Below, piece after piece: positions 1 to 8,439 of a stretch of DNA of 64,000 nucleotides; the first letter of the stretch is position 1; every line of letters starts with the position of its first letter. A program made the translations under genes and the position numbers. Below the pieces are notes generated by a model. The model was given only the letters and a program-made list of their open reading frames with translations. It did not search any database and was not told the origin of the DNA. Source of the stretch: Anaerosolibacter carboniphilus (GTDB lineage Bacteria; Bacillota; Clostridia; Peptostreptococcales; Thermotaleaceae); the NCBI RefSeq assembly GCF_014205875.1, contig NZ_JACHEN010000007.1, positions 1 through 64,000 on the forward strand, written 5' to 3'.

Positions 1-44
1 AGTATTCAACATCTATTGCCAATTTCCTTTTTGTGAAAAAGAAA

Positions 45-74
45 AACCTTATCATAATTTCTTATGACAAGGTT
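45..74. terminator. Hairpin, probable terminator of a gene left of the window
   Basis: Arms 45-57 and 62-74 pair over 13 positions with one mismatch (AACCTTATCATAA / TTATGACAAGGTT) around a 4-base loop, followed by TTTTGACTTTTTC. No gene is visible to its left, so it probably ends a transcript entering the window. Just after it, around 80-97, TTTTTCAGCGGCCTCGG resembles the terminal repeat of the palindromic element at 37437-37589. Confidence 0.5.
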
Positions 75-275
75 TTGACTTTTTCAGCGGCCTCGGTTCT
101 ACCGGGGGTTCCAAAAAGCTTTGGCTATGAGTAGAAAAAAATAACCTTCTTTTGTTAGAATAGATACGGTTCGCCAACCAAATTTGAGACAAAGAGAGGT
201 ATCGTTATTTTTCTCTTGAGAGTGCTTATAAAAGCTGTATTTAATTTTATCATAGCGAATAGAAAATACAAAATA

Positions 276-289
276 CAAAAACGTTTTGG
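276..289. promoter_or_regulatory. Upstream LacI-family operator copy
   Basis: CAAAAACGTTTTGG contains the palindrome AAAACGTTTT with the central CG step typical of LacI-family operators. A near-identical copy lies at 456-469, 180 bases downstream, a spacing that would suit DNA looping by a tetrameric regulator. Nothing else recognisable was found in the gene-free stretch 98-413. Confidence 0.55.
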
Positions 290-413
290 TTAATATTAAT
301 GTGGATTATAGTAAAAAAGGAATCAAAGTTATGAAAAATATATATAGCTATAAACAAAATATAGTAGTGAAAGGATTGAAATCAATAATTACTTTATGTT
401 GGGTTAAAATGTA

Positions 414-442
414 TTGACATAATCTTCTTATAATTCTATAAT
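414..442 (+). promoter_or_regulatory. Consensus sigma-A promoter of the uronate/TRAP operon
   Basis: TTGACA (414-419) and TATAAT (437-442) match both consensus hexamers exactly and are 17 bases apart. Transcription should start near 449, just before the operator at 456-469. This is the only strong promoter seen before the ten-gene run ending at 9840. Confidence 0.85.
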
Positions 443-455
443 GACAATATAACAA

Positions 456-469
456 CAAAAACGTTTTAG
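456..469. promoter_or_regulatory. LacI-family operator over the transcription start
   Basis: CAAAAACGTTTTAG sits immediately downstream of the consensus promoter, roughly +8 to +21. A repressor bound here would block initiation. It shares its core with the copy at 276-289, and the next gene is a LacI-family protein, so negative autoregulation of the whole operon is the simplest reading. Confidence 0.65.
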
Positions 470-488
470 TAAATATGAGGTGACTGTT

Positions 489-1556
489 TTGAAAAAGCGT
501 ATTACTATCAAGGACATAGCTGAGAAGTCAGGTGTTTCCATAGGCACAGTACACTGTGCTTTGTCTGGAAAACCGGGAGTGAGCGAAGAAACACGATTGC
601 GTATTCAGAAAGTTGCTAAAGATTGCGGCTATCGACCGAATGCCGTTGCAGCATCGTTAAAGCGTAAAACCATTCGTATTGCGGCAGCATTTCCAGGTCC
701 AACTGAAGATAACAGATTCTTCTTTACTTATGTGTGGGAAGGCGTGCGTGACTATATGCGCACGATGAGTGACTTCAACGTTGAACTGCTTGAGGTGCAG
801 TACTATGACGGCCTTAATAATCAAGCAGATGAACTCACTGATCTGTTGAAACACACTGAAGTTGATGGTTTGCTGACGATGGGCTACACGGATATTCGGG
901 AAAAAGTGGCTATTCAGCGCTTTATTGAAAAAGAGATTCCTGTTGTTCATGTTGGTATGGACTCACCACAATCCGGAAGATTGTGCTGTGTGCAGCCCAA
1001 CTATCAAATCATCGGACGCACATTGGCAGAGCTTATCATTCGCCAAACGCCAAAGGATGGGGGAATTCTGCTTTGTGCCGGAGATGCAGCAGTTCCAGCT
1101 CACTACCTAATTGCCCAGGGGTTCGATGCCTATTTGGAGGAAAAAGGACTGAAAAATCCAATCTACAAAATTCACACCAATAAAATCCAACAGGAAGATT
1201 ACAATCGTATTCTTCGAGGCTTGCAGCGTGAAGAAGTGACTGCGTGTTGTAGTGTAAATGCCCGAGGCAGCGTAATGCTGGGAAAGGCGCTGATTGAAAG
1301 CGGTAAGGCTGGGCAGATGACAGCAGTAGGGAGTGACTTGTTCGAAGAAAATTTTGATTATTTACGAACAGGTGTCTTTACCAATTTGCTGCATAAAAAT
1401 CCTTACAAGCAGGCATATTTAGCAGGAAAGTACCTAGTAGAATATGTCCTTCGAGGCATACGCCCGCCTATGGATACAGTCTATGTAGGCAGTGAAATCG
1501 TTTTTCAAAGCAGTATGTCGATGTATGAACACGGAGAATACAAGTTGTTATTTTAG
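489..1556 (+). CDS. LacI/GalR-family transcriptional regulator of the TRAP/uronate operon
   Basis: About 355 residues, the usual length for the family. The N-terminal helix-turn-helix reads ITIKDIAEKSGVSIGTVHCAL and is followed by the hinge helix (RPNAVAASLKRK) and a periplasmic-binding-protein-like sugar domain. TTG at 489 is chosen as start because GAGGTG (476-481) lies 7 bases before it; a GTG at 480 would overlap that ribosome-binding site. The gene is first in the operon behind operator-like sites and presumably releases DNA when it binds the pathway substrate or an intermediate. The effector cannot be read from sequence. Confidence 0.9.
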   Translation: MKKRITIKDIAEKSGVSIGTVHCALSGKPGVSEETRLRIQKVAKDCGYRPNAVAASLKRKTIRIAAAFPGPTEDNRFFFTYVWEGVRDYMRTMSDFNVELLEVQYYDGLNNQADELTDLLKHTEVDGLLTMGYTDIREKVAIQRFIEKEIPVVHVGMDSPQSGRLCCVQPNYQIIGRTLAELIIRQTPKDGGILLCAGDAAVPAHYLIAQGFDAYLEEKGLKNPIYKIHTNKIQQEDYNRILRGLQREEVTACCSVNARGSVMLGKALIESGKAGQMTAVGSDLFEENFDYLRTGVFTNLLHKNPYKQAYLAGKYLVEYVLRGIRPPMDTVYVGSEIVFQSSMSMYEHGEYKLLF

Positions 1557-1589
1557 CAGAACAAACAAAATTAAAGGGGGATCATTTCA

Positions 1590-2627
1590 ATGAAAAAAAC
1601 GCTTTCCTTGTTACTTGCGATGGTAATGCTCATGACTTTATTGTCTGGGTGCGGTGCAAAGCAAGCATCTAATACCGAAGCCAACTCTACAGCAGAAAAA
1701 GAAAAGCCTTCCTATACTTTTAAATATGCAGAATTAAACCCCGATGGACACATCATGGCTGAAAGTGGAAAACAGTTTGCCAAGCTTGTTTCTGAGAAAT
1801 CAAACGGACGTATCAAAATAGAGGTATTCCCAGCTGGCCAGCTAGGTGATGAAAAAACTATGTACCAAACATTACAAATGGGTGGCGGTGCAATAGATAT
1901 CGCCCGCGGGAATACCAACTCTCTTGGCGATTTCGGAGCTAAAAAATTGACATTGTTTGGATTGCCTTTTATCTTCCGTGATCGTGCGCATCTTTGGAAT
2001 GTACTGGACAGTGAAATCGGAGAGGAATTCCTTGGTGAACCTCAAGAAATAGGTTCAGGTATGGTAGGACTCTTCTATCTTGATGAAGGAGCTCGACACT
2101 TCTTCACATCAAAAAAGATTGCGATTGACAGTATTGAAGACTTCAAAGGTCTTAAATTGCGTGTTCCTACAAATGACCTTATGACTGATACTGTAGGTGC
2201 TTTAGGTGTTCAATCAACGCCTATCAGCTTTTCAGAACTATATTCTGCTCTTCAAACAGGTACAGTGGATGGTGCGGAGCAACCTTACTCAGGTTACTAC
2301 TCAAACAAATTTTATGAAGTTGCGCCAAACTATGTTCTAACAGGCCATACATATAGTCCTTCCATCGTACTGATGAGTGAGTCTGTATGGAGCAAGCTTG
2401 ATACGGAAGATCAAAACTTGATTATGGAAGCTGCGAAAGAGACTGAAAAATGGAATCGTGAGAATATAGAAAAATTGGATAGTGAACTATTAGAACAAAT
2501 TAAAGCAGCAGGTGCCAATGTCATAGAAGTACCTGACAAGACACCATATATTGAAGCAACAAAAGGTGTTGTGTCAAAATATGCTGCTGGTTCTGAAAAA
2601 TACTACGATGCGATTCTAGCAAAATAG
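1590..2627 (+). CDS. dctP: TRAP transporter substrate-binding lipoprotein, DctP family
   Basis: 345 residues. A lipoprotein signal peptide ends in LLSGC, with Cys21 as the lipidated residue. The mature protein has DctP-family features: GHIMAESGKQFAKLV, ISFSELYSALQTGTVDGAEQP, and the conserved Arg region LKLRVP that contacts substrate carboxylates. It captures an organic or sugar acid outside the membrane and passes it to DctQM. Ribosome-binding site AAAGGGGG precedes ATG. A hairpin after the gene may raise its expression relative to the membrane subunits. The downstream enzymes suggest a uronate or aldonate ligand. Confidence 0.93.
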   Translation: MKKTLSLLLAMVMLMTLLSGCGAKQASNTEANSTAEKEKPSYTFKYAELNPDGHIMAESGKQFAKLVSEKSNGRIKIEVFPAGQLGDEKTMYQTLQMGGGAIDIARGNTNSLGDFGAKKLTLFGLPFIFRDRAHLWNVLDSEIGEEFLGEPQEIGSGMVGLFYLDEGARHFFTSKKIAIDSIEDFKGLKLRVPTNDLMTDTVGALGVQSTPISFSELYSALQTGTVDGAEQPYSGYYSNKFYEVAPNYVLTGHTYSPSIVLMSESVWSKLDTEDQNLIMEAAKETEKWNRENIEKLDSELLEQIKAAGANVIEVPDKTPYIEATKGVVSKYAAGSEKYYDAILAK

Positions 2628-2645
2628 AAGACTTTCAGCAAAAAG

Positions 2646-2672
2646 TGGGGACAGTTCCGGCGCGGGTCCCCA
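2646..2672. terminator. Intercistronic hairpin between dctP and dctQ
   Basis: TGGGGAC (2646-2652) pairs with GTCCCCA (2666-2672), followed by TTTTC. The weak T-run suggests a partial terminator or mRNA-stabilising end, which would keep more dctP than dctQM message. The GGGACAG core resembles the hairpins at 17249-17286 and 34225-34249. Confidence 0.5.
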
Positions 2673-2707
2673 TTTTCATACTCAGATTAAAACAGGGGAG
2701 GTATGCT

Positions 2708-3289
2708 ATGAAATGGGTTGCAAAGTTTTTTGATGGCGTATACTGTTTTTTTATGACCTCATGCAAGTTAGCATTTATAGGCATGGTAGTGATTACAACA
2801 TATGTTGTGTTCAACAGATTTTTTATAAAAAGCAGTCTTGTATGGGGTGAGCCTATTGTGCTGATGTGCATGGTGTATATGTCTCTTGTCAGTGCAGCAC
2901 TTGCTATACGAAATGATACACATATTCGTATGTCAGTGATTGATTTTATTGTACCTGAAAAGGTTGTATCTGTGATGCGCGGTGCGGCGCAAGTTGGTAT
3001 ATTTGGTTTTGGTGTATTTATGATTGTTTATGGATGGAAGTTTTCCATGTTGGCTGGAAGAAATACGATAACTGGTGTAGGAATTAAATCCATGTGGTTG
3101 TATCTTACCTGCCCCGCTGCGGGTATTGCAGTATGTCTGATGGAAATGGAGAGATTGATCAATTATTTTGACCGTCGTAGAAGAGGTATCATACTCCATG
3201 GTAATACTGTGGCAGATGATGCCAAAGCGTTGGTAGAAGATGCTGCAGAACAAATTCGTGAAACGGAGGGAAAAAGCAAATGGATGTAA
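2708..3289 (+). CDS. dctQ: TRAP transporter small membrane subunit, DctQ family
   Basis: 193 residues with about four transmembrane segments, as expected for DctQ. ATG at 2708 is chosen because GGGGAGG lies just upstream; an in-frame GTG at 2645 would put the start inside the preceding hairpin and add a non-membrane leader. Motifs such as VWGEPIVLMCMVYMSLVSAA and the RNDTHIRM segment fit the family. It partners DctM in sodium-driven uptake of the DctP ligand. The last 10 bases overlap dctM, implying coupled translation. Confidence 0.88.
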   Translation: MKWVAKFFDGVYCFFMTSCKLAFIGMVVITTYVVFNRFFIKSSLVWGEPIVLMCMVYMSLVSAALAIRNDTHIRMSVIDFIVPEKVVSVMRGAAQVGIFGFGVFMIVYGWKFSMLAGRNTITGVGIKSMWLYLTCPAAGIAVCLMEMERLINYFDRRRRGIILHGNTVADDAKALVEDAAEQIRETEGKSKWM

Positions 3290-4587
3290 ATACAATTGCT
3301 ATATTGATTCTAGTTGGTTCCTTTTTTGTTATGCTGATTTGCCGATTCCCTATCGCTTTCGCCATAGGTATTTCCAGTCTTTTAACAACTTTGTATCTGG
3401 GATTGCCACTGATGCAAATTGCACAGCTAATGGTAAAGGGTGTAAATGTATTCACGCTAATGGCAGTGCCATTCTTTATCATAGCCGGTGAGCTCATGGG
3501 GGCAGGCGGTATATCCAAAAGACTTATCAATCTTTCTAATGCCCTTGTAGGCTGGCTTCGAGGTGGGCTTGCCATGGTAAACGTGGTTGCCTCAATGTTC
3601 TTTGGCGGCATATCAGGATCTTCCACTGCAGATACTGCATCTCTTGGAACCATTCTTATTCCAATGATGAGAGAACAAGGGTACGATGATGAGTTTTCAA
3701 CGAACATTACAATGACAAGTTCGGTTCAAGGACTATTGATCCCTCCTAGTCATAATATGGTCATGTATGCCATGGTGGCAGGTAGTGTATCTGTAGGTCG
3801 TCTATTTCTAGGCGGAATTGTTCCTGGAATCACCTTAGGAATTGCATTGATGGTATACAGTTACATTCTTGCTGTAAAACGAAACTATCCAAAGGGTGAT
3901 CCATTTGATATCAAGCATGTATGGAAAACGCTGATTGATTCCATTTGGGGGCTTATAACTGTTATTATTGTAGTCTTTGGTGTTGTAACTGGTGTTTTCA
4001 CGGCTACAGAATCTGCAGCCATTGCGGTAATATGGGCAATGTTCGTTAGTTTCTTTATTTACAAGGAACTTACACTGGCAAAAATGTGGCGAGTTATCGA
4101 ACGATCCCTTGGCACTCTTGCGATCGTGATGATTCTGATTTCTACTTCGCAGGTTTTCGGATGGCTGCTGACCTACTTGAAAATGCCTGAACTGGTGGCA
4201 AACGCTATTACCAGTGTAACAGATAACAGATATGTAATCATGCTCATTCTAAATATAACGTTGTTATTACTTGGTACGATTATGGATATGTCTGCGATCA
4301 TTCTTGTAGCGACACCAATATTGTTACCGATAGCGGTTGGCGCTGGACTTGACCCAGTTCATTTTGGGGTAATCATGATATTAAACCTTGGTATTGGGTT
4401 AATTACACCACCTGTAGGAGGGACGTTGTTTGTAGGTTCCGCAGTATCCGGTGTGCCTATTGAAAAATTGACGAAAACACTGTTACCTTTTTTTGTGGTT
4501 ATGATAGTGGTATTGCTTATCATAACATACGTTCCAGGTATCGTAATGTATATCCCAGACTTGGTTATGCCTGTAATGGGAGGCTAA
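3280..4587 (+). CDS. dctM: TRAP transporter large permease, DctM family
   Basis: 435 residues, very hydrophobic, with about 12 membrane segments. It carries family signatures such as PFFIIAGELMGAGGI, FFGGISGSSTADTASLG, LIPPSHNMVMYA and GLITPPVGGTLFVG. This is the ion-coupled translocation channel working with DctQ and the DctP lipoprotein. ATG at 3280 overlaps the end of dctQ. The next gene starts 13 bases after its stop. Confidence 0.95.
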   Translation: MDVNTIAILILVGSFFVMLICRFPIAFAIGISSLLTTLYLGLPLMQIAQLMVKGVNVFTLMAVPFFIIAGELMGAGGISKRLINLSNALVGWLRGGLAMVNVVASMFFGGISGSSTADTASLGTILIPMMREQGYDDEFSTNITMTSSVQGLLIPPSHNMVMYAMVAGSVSVGRLFLGGIVPGITLGIALMVYSYILAVKRNYPKGDPFDIKHVWKTLIDSIWGLITVIIVVFGVVTGVFTATESAAIAVIWAMFVSFFIYKELTLAKMWRVIERSLGTLAIVMILISTSQVFGWLLTYLKMPELVANAITSVTDNRYVIMLILNITLLLLGTIMDMSAIILVATPILLPIAVGAGLDPVHFGVIMILNLGIGLITPPVGGTLFVGSAVSGVPIEKLTKTLLPFFVVMIVVLLIITYVPGIVMYIPDLVMPVMGG

Positions 4588-4600
4588 AGGAGGTTTTATA

Positions 4601-5380
4601 TTGACCCAGTGCTTCATTAACGAAGATACAGGCGCGAGCCTTTCTTATAAGCAAATACCCAATGCAAAAGGTGCAATCATTATCTGTCCGGGAGGAGGAT
4701 ATCAATTTCTCTCACCTCGGGAAAGTGAACCGGTAGCCGACGCATTTTGCTCTGCAGGCTGGCAAGCATTTGTGCTTCGCTATTCAGTGGGAGAAAACTT
4801 AGGAAAGAAGCCCCTAAAAGAGCTTGCATGGGCTGTAAGGGAAGTAAGAATACGTGCTGCAGAAATGGGTTTTGAGGGAAAACCTGTGATTGTTTGCGGT
4901 TTTTCTGCAGGTGGTCATTTAGCTGCAAGCCTTGGTGTGCATTGGAACGATGATACAACCTTCGGGCCTATGACCATACATAGACCAGATGGGCTTATTC
5001 TGTGCTATCCGGTTATCACCACAGGCAAATATGGACATAAGGAAAGTATAGAAGCCCTTGCAGGAAAAAATGATGCGTCATATTTTTCCTTAGAGCATTT
5101 TATAAGCGAACATACACCGCCCACATTTTTGTGGCACACGATGAATGATGAGACAGTTCCAGTACAAAATGTAATTCTGTTTGCCCAGGGGTTGGCAACC
5201 TACGGTATTCCTGCTGAGGTACATCTTTATCCCAATGGTGTCCATGGTCTATCCCTTGCAACAGAAGCCGTAGCTGAGCCTGAAAAAGGACGCTTGCCTG
5301 ATAACCATGTAGCAGGCTGGTTTGAACAATGCATTCAATGGCTCGACACTATTAAACTAGTAAAGGAGAAATATTTATGA
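4601..5380 (+). CDS. Alpha/beta-hydrolase, acetyl-esterase-like
   Basis: 259 residues, TTG start preceded by AAAGGAGG. Visible elements are the oxyanion-hole motif PGGGY (30-34), nucleophile GFSAG with Ser102, a candidate acid Asp183 in HTMNDETVP, and His215 in NGVHG. This matches the small intracellular carbohydrate acetyl-esterase/BD-FAE group. In this operon it probably removes acyl or ester groups from an imported sugar acid before the dehydratase and isomerase steps. The exact ester is unknown. Its last four bases (ATGA) overlap the next start. Confidence 0.85.
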   Translation: MTQCFINEDTGASLSYKQIPNAKGAIIICPGGGYQFLSPRESEPVADAFCSAGWQAFVLRYSVGENLGKKPLKELAWAVREVRIRAAEMGFEGKPVIVCGFSAGGHLAASLGVHWNDDTTFGPMTIHRPDGLILCYPVITTGKYGHKESIEALAGKNDASYFSLEHFISEHTPPTFLWHTMNDETVPVQNVILFAQGLATYGIPAEVHLYPNGVHGLSLATEAVAEPEKGRLPDNHVAGWFEQCIQWLDTIKLVKEKYL

Positions 5381-6039
5381 CAATCTGGAAAAATGAAGAT
5401 GAAATGTTTGCTCTGATGAAAGAAAAACTATATACGCCCGTTGTTGGCGACATCCTGGATGTGATGGGATATACCCATCAGTTCATGCCGCAATATATTC
5501 GACCGTTGCAAAATGATATGAAGATAGCGGGAAAGGCATGTACAGTTCTCGAACACGATGTGTTTGGTGCACAAAAGAAGCCTTTTGGATTGTTGACAGA
5601 AGCACTGGACCAATTGGAAAAGAATGAAGTATTCGTAGCAACTGGTGCTCGAAATAGTGCTTTGTGGGGAGAACTTCTCACTGCCACTGCAAGAATGCGT
5701 GGTAGCGTGGGTGCGGTAGTGGATGGCTGGCATCGTGATACACCGCAGGTACTCAGTCAAAATTGGCCTGTATTCAGCAAAGGCTGCTGGGCACAAGATT
5801 CCAGTATCCGTACAAATGTGGTAGATTTTAGATGTCCCATTGAGATAGGACAGGTTACAATTCATGACGGCGATATTATCTTTGGTGATATAGATGGCGT
5901 CTTGGTAATTCCCAAAGAAGTTGCTGAAGAAGTGATTCAAAAATCACTTGAAAAAGCGGCAGGTGAGAAATTAGTACGAAAGGCAATCGAAGATGGCATG
6001 AGTGCCACCGAAGCTTTTGCGAAATTTGGGATACTGTAG
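5377..6039 (+). CDS. RraA-like / HMG-type class II aldolase or decarboxylase
   Basis: 220 residues of the RraA/dimethylmenaquinone-methyltransferase-like fold. Family signatures are visible: GD near the N terminus, WGELLTATA (97-105), the metal/substrate pair Arg120-Asp121 in VVDGWHRD, and the C-terminal GDIDGVLVIP. Metal-dependent members cleave 4-hydroxy-4-methyl-2-oxoglutarate or decarboxylate oxaloacetate; others regulate RNase E. Its place among acid-sugar enzymes points to an aldol cleavage or decarboxylation of a 2-oxo acid, not RNase control. ATGA overlap indicates coupling to the esterase gene. Confidence 0.82.
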   Translation: MTIWKNEDEMFALMKEKLYTPVVGDILDVMGYTHQFMPQYIRPLQNDMKIAGKACTVLEHDVFGAQKKPFGLLTEALDQLEKNEVFVATGARNSALWGELLTATARMRGSVGAVVDGWHRDTPQVLSQNWPVFSKGCWAQDSSIRTNVVDFRCPIEIGQVTIHDGDIIFGDIDGVLVIPKEVAEEVIQKSLEKAAGEKLVRKAIEDGMSATEAFAKFGIL

Positions 6040-6046
6040 GGAGGAT

Positions 6047-6382
6047 ATGATGAAGCAGCAAATAGCATTTCAAATTGATCCTCGTGATAATGTAGCCACT
6101 GCATTATCTGAAATAAGTGAAGGATCTGTTGTATTAAGGGGCGATTTGACTCAGGATGTAACCGATGCGGTAGAGCATATTCCAATGGGGCATAAAATGG
6201 CCCTGCGTGATATAGATCGTGATGAAGATATAATAAAATATGGCATCGTCATTGGTCGTGCAACTCAAAGTATTGCGAAGGGAAAATGGGTCCATTTACA
6301 CTGTATGTGCAGTAAATATGATGAACGTTCAAGCCATCTAGATATAGTAACAGGGGCACCAAAGGACATCAAATATGAATGA
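6047..6382 (+). CDS. UxaA-family dehydratase, N-terminal (SAF) subunit
   Basis: 111 residues forming only the SAF domain of altronate/galactarate dehydratases: [21 protein letters not shown] and KGKWVHLHC. The Shine-Dalgarno GGGAGG at 6039-6044 favours ATG 6047 or the adjacent ATG 6050. In many bacteria this domain is a separate small subunit encoded directly before the catalytic subunit, as here. It should act with the next gene in iron-dependent loss of water from a sugar acid to give a 2-keto-3-deoxy acid. Confidence 0.85.
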   Translation: MMKQQIAFQIDPRDNVATALSEISEGSVVLRGDLTQDVTDAVEHIPMGHKMALRDIDRDEDIIKYGIVIGRATQSIAKGKWVHLHCMCSKYDERSSHLDIVTGAPKDIKYE

Positions 6383-6392
6383 GGAGGTAGTT

Positions 6393-7610
6393 ATGGAACT
6401 AAATAATATGCAATGGCAAGGATTTGCCCGTAAGAATGGCAGCATAGGCATTCGTAATAAAGTGCTTGTTATTTATACCGTAGAATGCTCCTCTTTTGTA
6501 GCCAAAGAAATTACTCGAATCAGCAACAACATGGATGTAGAATGCGTAGGCTTTTCCGGTTGCACCGACAATGAATATGCTGTGCGTATGCTAATTTCTC
6601 TTATTCGCCACCCTAATGTCGGCGGCGTGCTTGTGATTGGACTTGGCTGTGAGTACGTTCAACCCGAATGGTTGGCCAACATCGCGGAAGAAGAGGCTAA
6701 GGAACATGCTTGGATGTTCATTCAGACAGAGGGTGGAACGAGAAAAAGCATCGATAAGGGTATCACCCTTGTACATGAAATGCTGCATGCACTCAAGGAA
6801 ACGCCACGTGTACCAATGAACATGTCCGATCTTGTAATCGGTGCTGAATGTGGTGGAAGCGACTACACCAGCGGACTTGCTGGAAATGTGGTTGTAGGCC
6901 GTTTTTATGATATGCTCATAGAAATGGGAGGCACTGCTATTTTTGAAGAGATTGTGGAGGCAATCGGCCTTGTGGATTTGCTTACAGGTCGGGCCGCCAA
7001 TGAGCAAGCCCGTGAGGAGATTCAATATACTTATGACAAGGCGCTGGACTATTGTAAATCTGTAAGGCAATATTCTGTCAGTCCCGGAAATTTTGCCGGG
7101 GGACTCAGCACCATAGAGGAAAAGAGTATGGGCGCCGTTATAAAGAGTGGAACAAAGCCAATTCAGGGTGTTTTGAAGGTAGCTGGCAAACCGCCGCATC
7201 CAGGACTATGGTTGCTTGACTCCACACCAGATCCCTATTGGATGCAATTTGGCATCACAAATCCCAATGATAATGAAGGTTTGATGGATCTCATATCTTG
7301 CGGTTGTCATATTGTACTCCTCGTTACAGGGCGTGGAAATGTAGTAGGCAGCGCTGTTTCTCCTTGTATAAAAATAACAGGTAACAGTGCGACATATGCA
7401 CGGATGGAAGATGATATGGATTTTAATGCCGGGTTTGTTCTTGAGGGTGACTGCACCCTCGATGAATCGGCAAAATCTCTCGGGCGAATGATAGCAGATA
7501 TCGCATCAGGTACATTGACAAAAAGCGAGGTACTGGGCCATAACGAGTATTTCATTCCATACAAGTATCAGGAGAAGCAAGTTACTCTGCCACGAAAATG
7601 TACGGAGTAA
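6393..7610 (+). CDS. UxaA-family dehydratase, C-terminal catalytic subunit
   Basis: 405 residues from ATG 6393, preceded by GAGGAGG; an in-frame ATG at 6375 lacks its own site. It has the altronate/galactarate dehydratase signatures [55 protein letters not shown] and DDMDFNAG. Conserved cysteines, for example in ECGG, probably hold the iron centre. With the SAF subunit it would dehydrate altronate, galactarate or a related acid. Substrate choice cannot be told from the motifs. Confidence 0.9.
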   Translation: MELNNMQWQGFARKNGSIGIRNKVLVIYTVECSSFVAKEITRISNNMDVECVGFSGCTDNEYAVRMLISLIRHPNVGGVLVIGLGCEYVQPEWLANIAEEEAKEHAWMFIQTEGGTRKSIDKGITLVHEMLHALKETPRVPMNMSDLVIGAECGGSDYTSGLAGNVVVGRFYDMLIEMGGTAIFEEIVEAIGLVDLLTGRAANEQAREEIQYTYDKALDYCKSVRQYSVSPGNFAGGLSTIEEKSMGAVIKSGTKPIQGVLKVAGKPPHPGLWLLDSTPDPYWMQFGITNPNDNEGLMDLISCGCHIVLLVTGRGNVVGSAVSPCIKITGNSATYARMEDDMDFNAGFVLEGDCTLDESAKSLGRMIADIASGTLTKSEVLGHNEYFIPYKYQEKQVTLPRKCTE

Positions 7611-7639
7611 TCGATCATATAGAAAAAGGAGGAAATAGA

Positions 7640-8428
7640 ATGTCAATTGATCTGGCAAACTTTAATATTCAAAAAATATATTCTTTGGAAGGACAGACTG
7701 CTATCGTAACCGGAGGAGCCTCAGGATTGGGTCTTGCTATTATACGGTGTCTAGTTAGTGCAGGGGCAAAGGTGATTGTATTAAGCTCCCGAGGTCCTGA
7801 AGAGGCAGCAGAATCATTAAACGAGTTTGGTGAAGAGGTAGTATTCTACCAGTTTAATGTTACAGATACGGATCGCACCCAGGAAATGGTGGATAGGATT
7901 ATCGCAGAACAAGGTCCCATTAGTATTCTCATTAATAATGCGGGTAATCACTGCAAAAAATTTATATGGGAGATGTCAGTAGAAGACTATGTAAGCGTTC
8001 TGAATGTACATCTCATTGGTGCTTTTGCACTGACGAAAGCGCTGGTACCCCATATGAAAACCCTCAATCGTGGCAGTATCATTTTTATGGCTAGCATGGC
8101 CAGTTATATCGGTCAACCTCAAATAAGTGGTTATGCCACTGCAAAAGCAGGCTATCTAGGTCTTGTCCATACCCTTACGGCTGAATGCGCTGAGTTCGGT
8201 ATTCGTGTGAATGCAATTGCGCCAGGTTGGATTGACACACCAATGTTCCGTAAAGCAACTGATAATGATCCAGTGCGTTTGGCAAAAATCATGGGTCGTA
8301 TTCCTGCCAAAACAATTGGTGATCCAATGGATATAGGTATGTGCGCTGCATTTTTGTGCAGCGATGCAGCTCGCTATATCAATGGGGCCTGCATTCCCGT
8401 TGATGGCGGCGGACTTATCGGTTTTTAG
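7640..8428 (+). CDS. Short-chain dehydrogenase/reductase, sugar-acid type
   Basis: 262 residues from ATG 7640, preceded by AAAGGAGG; an in-frame ATG at 7598 inside the previous gene lacks a site. Classical SDR elements are TGGASGLG (24-31, NAD(P) binding), NNAG (99-102), catalytic Ser152, Tyr165 and Lys169 (YATAK), and PGWIDTPM. It resembles gluconate 5-dehydrogenase and KduD, so it probably oxidises or reduces a keto sugar acid such as a fructuronate or 2-keto-3-deoxy acid. The exact substrate is open. Confidence 0.9.
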   Translation: MSIDLANFNIQKIYSLEGQTAIVTGGASGLGLAIIRCLVSAGAKVIVLSSRGPEEAAESLNEFGEEVVFYQFNVTDTDRTQEMVDRIIAEQGPISILINNAGNHCKKFIWEMSVEDYVSVLNVHLIGAFALTKALVPHMKTLNRGSIIFMASMASYIGQPQISGYATAKAGYLGLVHTLTAECAEFGIRVNAIAPGWIDTPMFRKATDNDPVRLAKIMGRIPAKTIGDPMDIGMCAAFLCSDAARYINGACIPVDGGGLIGF

Positions 8429-8439
8429 GGGTGAATAAA

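Noticed and set aside
480..488. GTG at 480 as start of the LacI gene
   Set aside because: It overlaps the GAGGTG ribosome-binding site; TTG 489 has correct spacing.
2645..2707. N-terminal extension of DctQ from GTG 2645
   Set aside because: It runs through a hairpin and lacks a ribosome-binding site; GGGGAGG before ATG 2708 decides the start.
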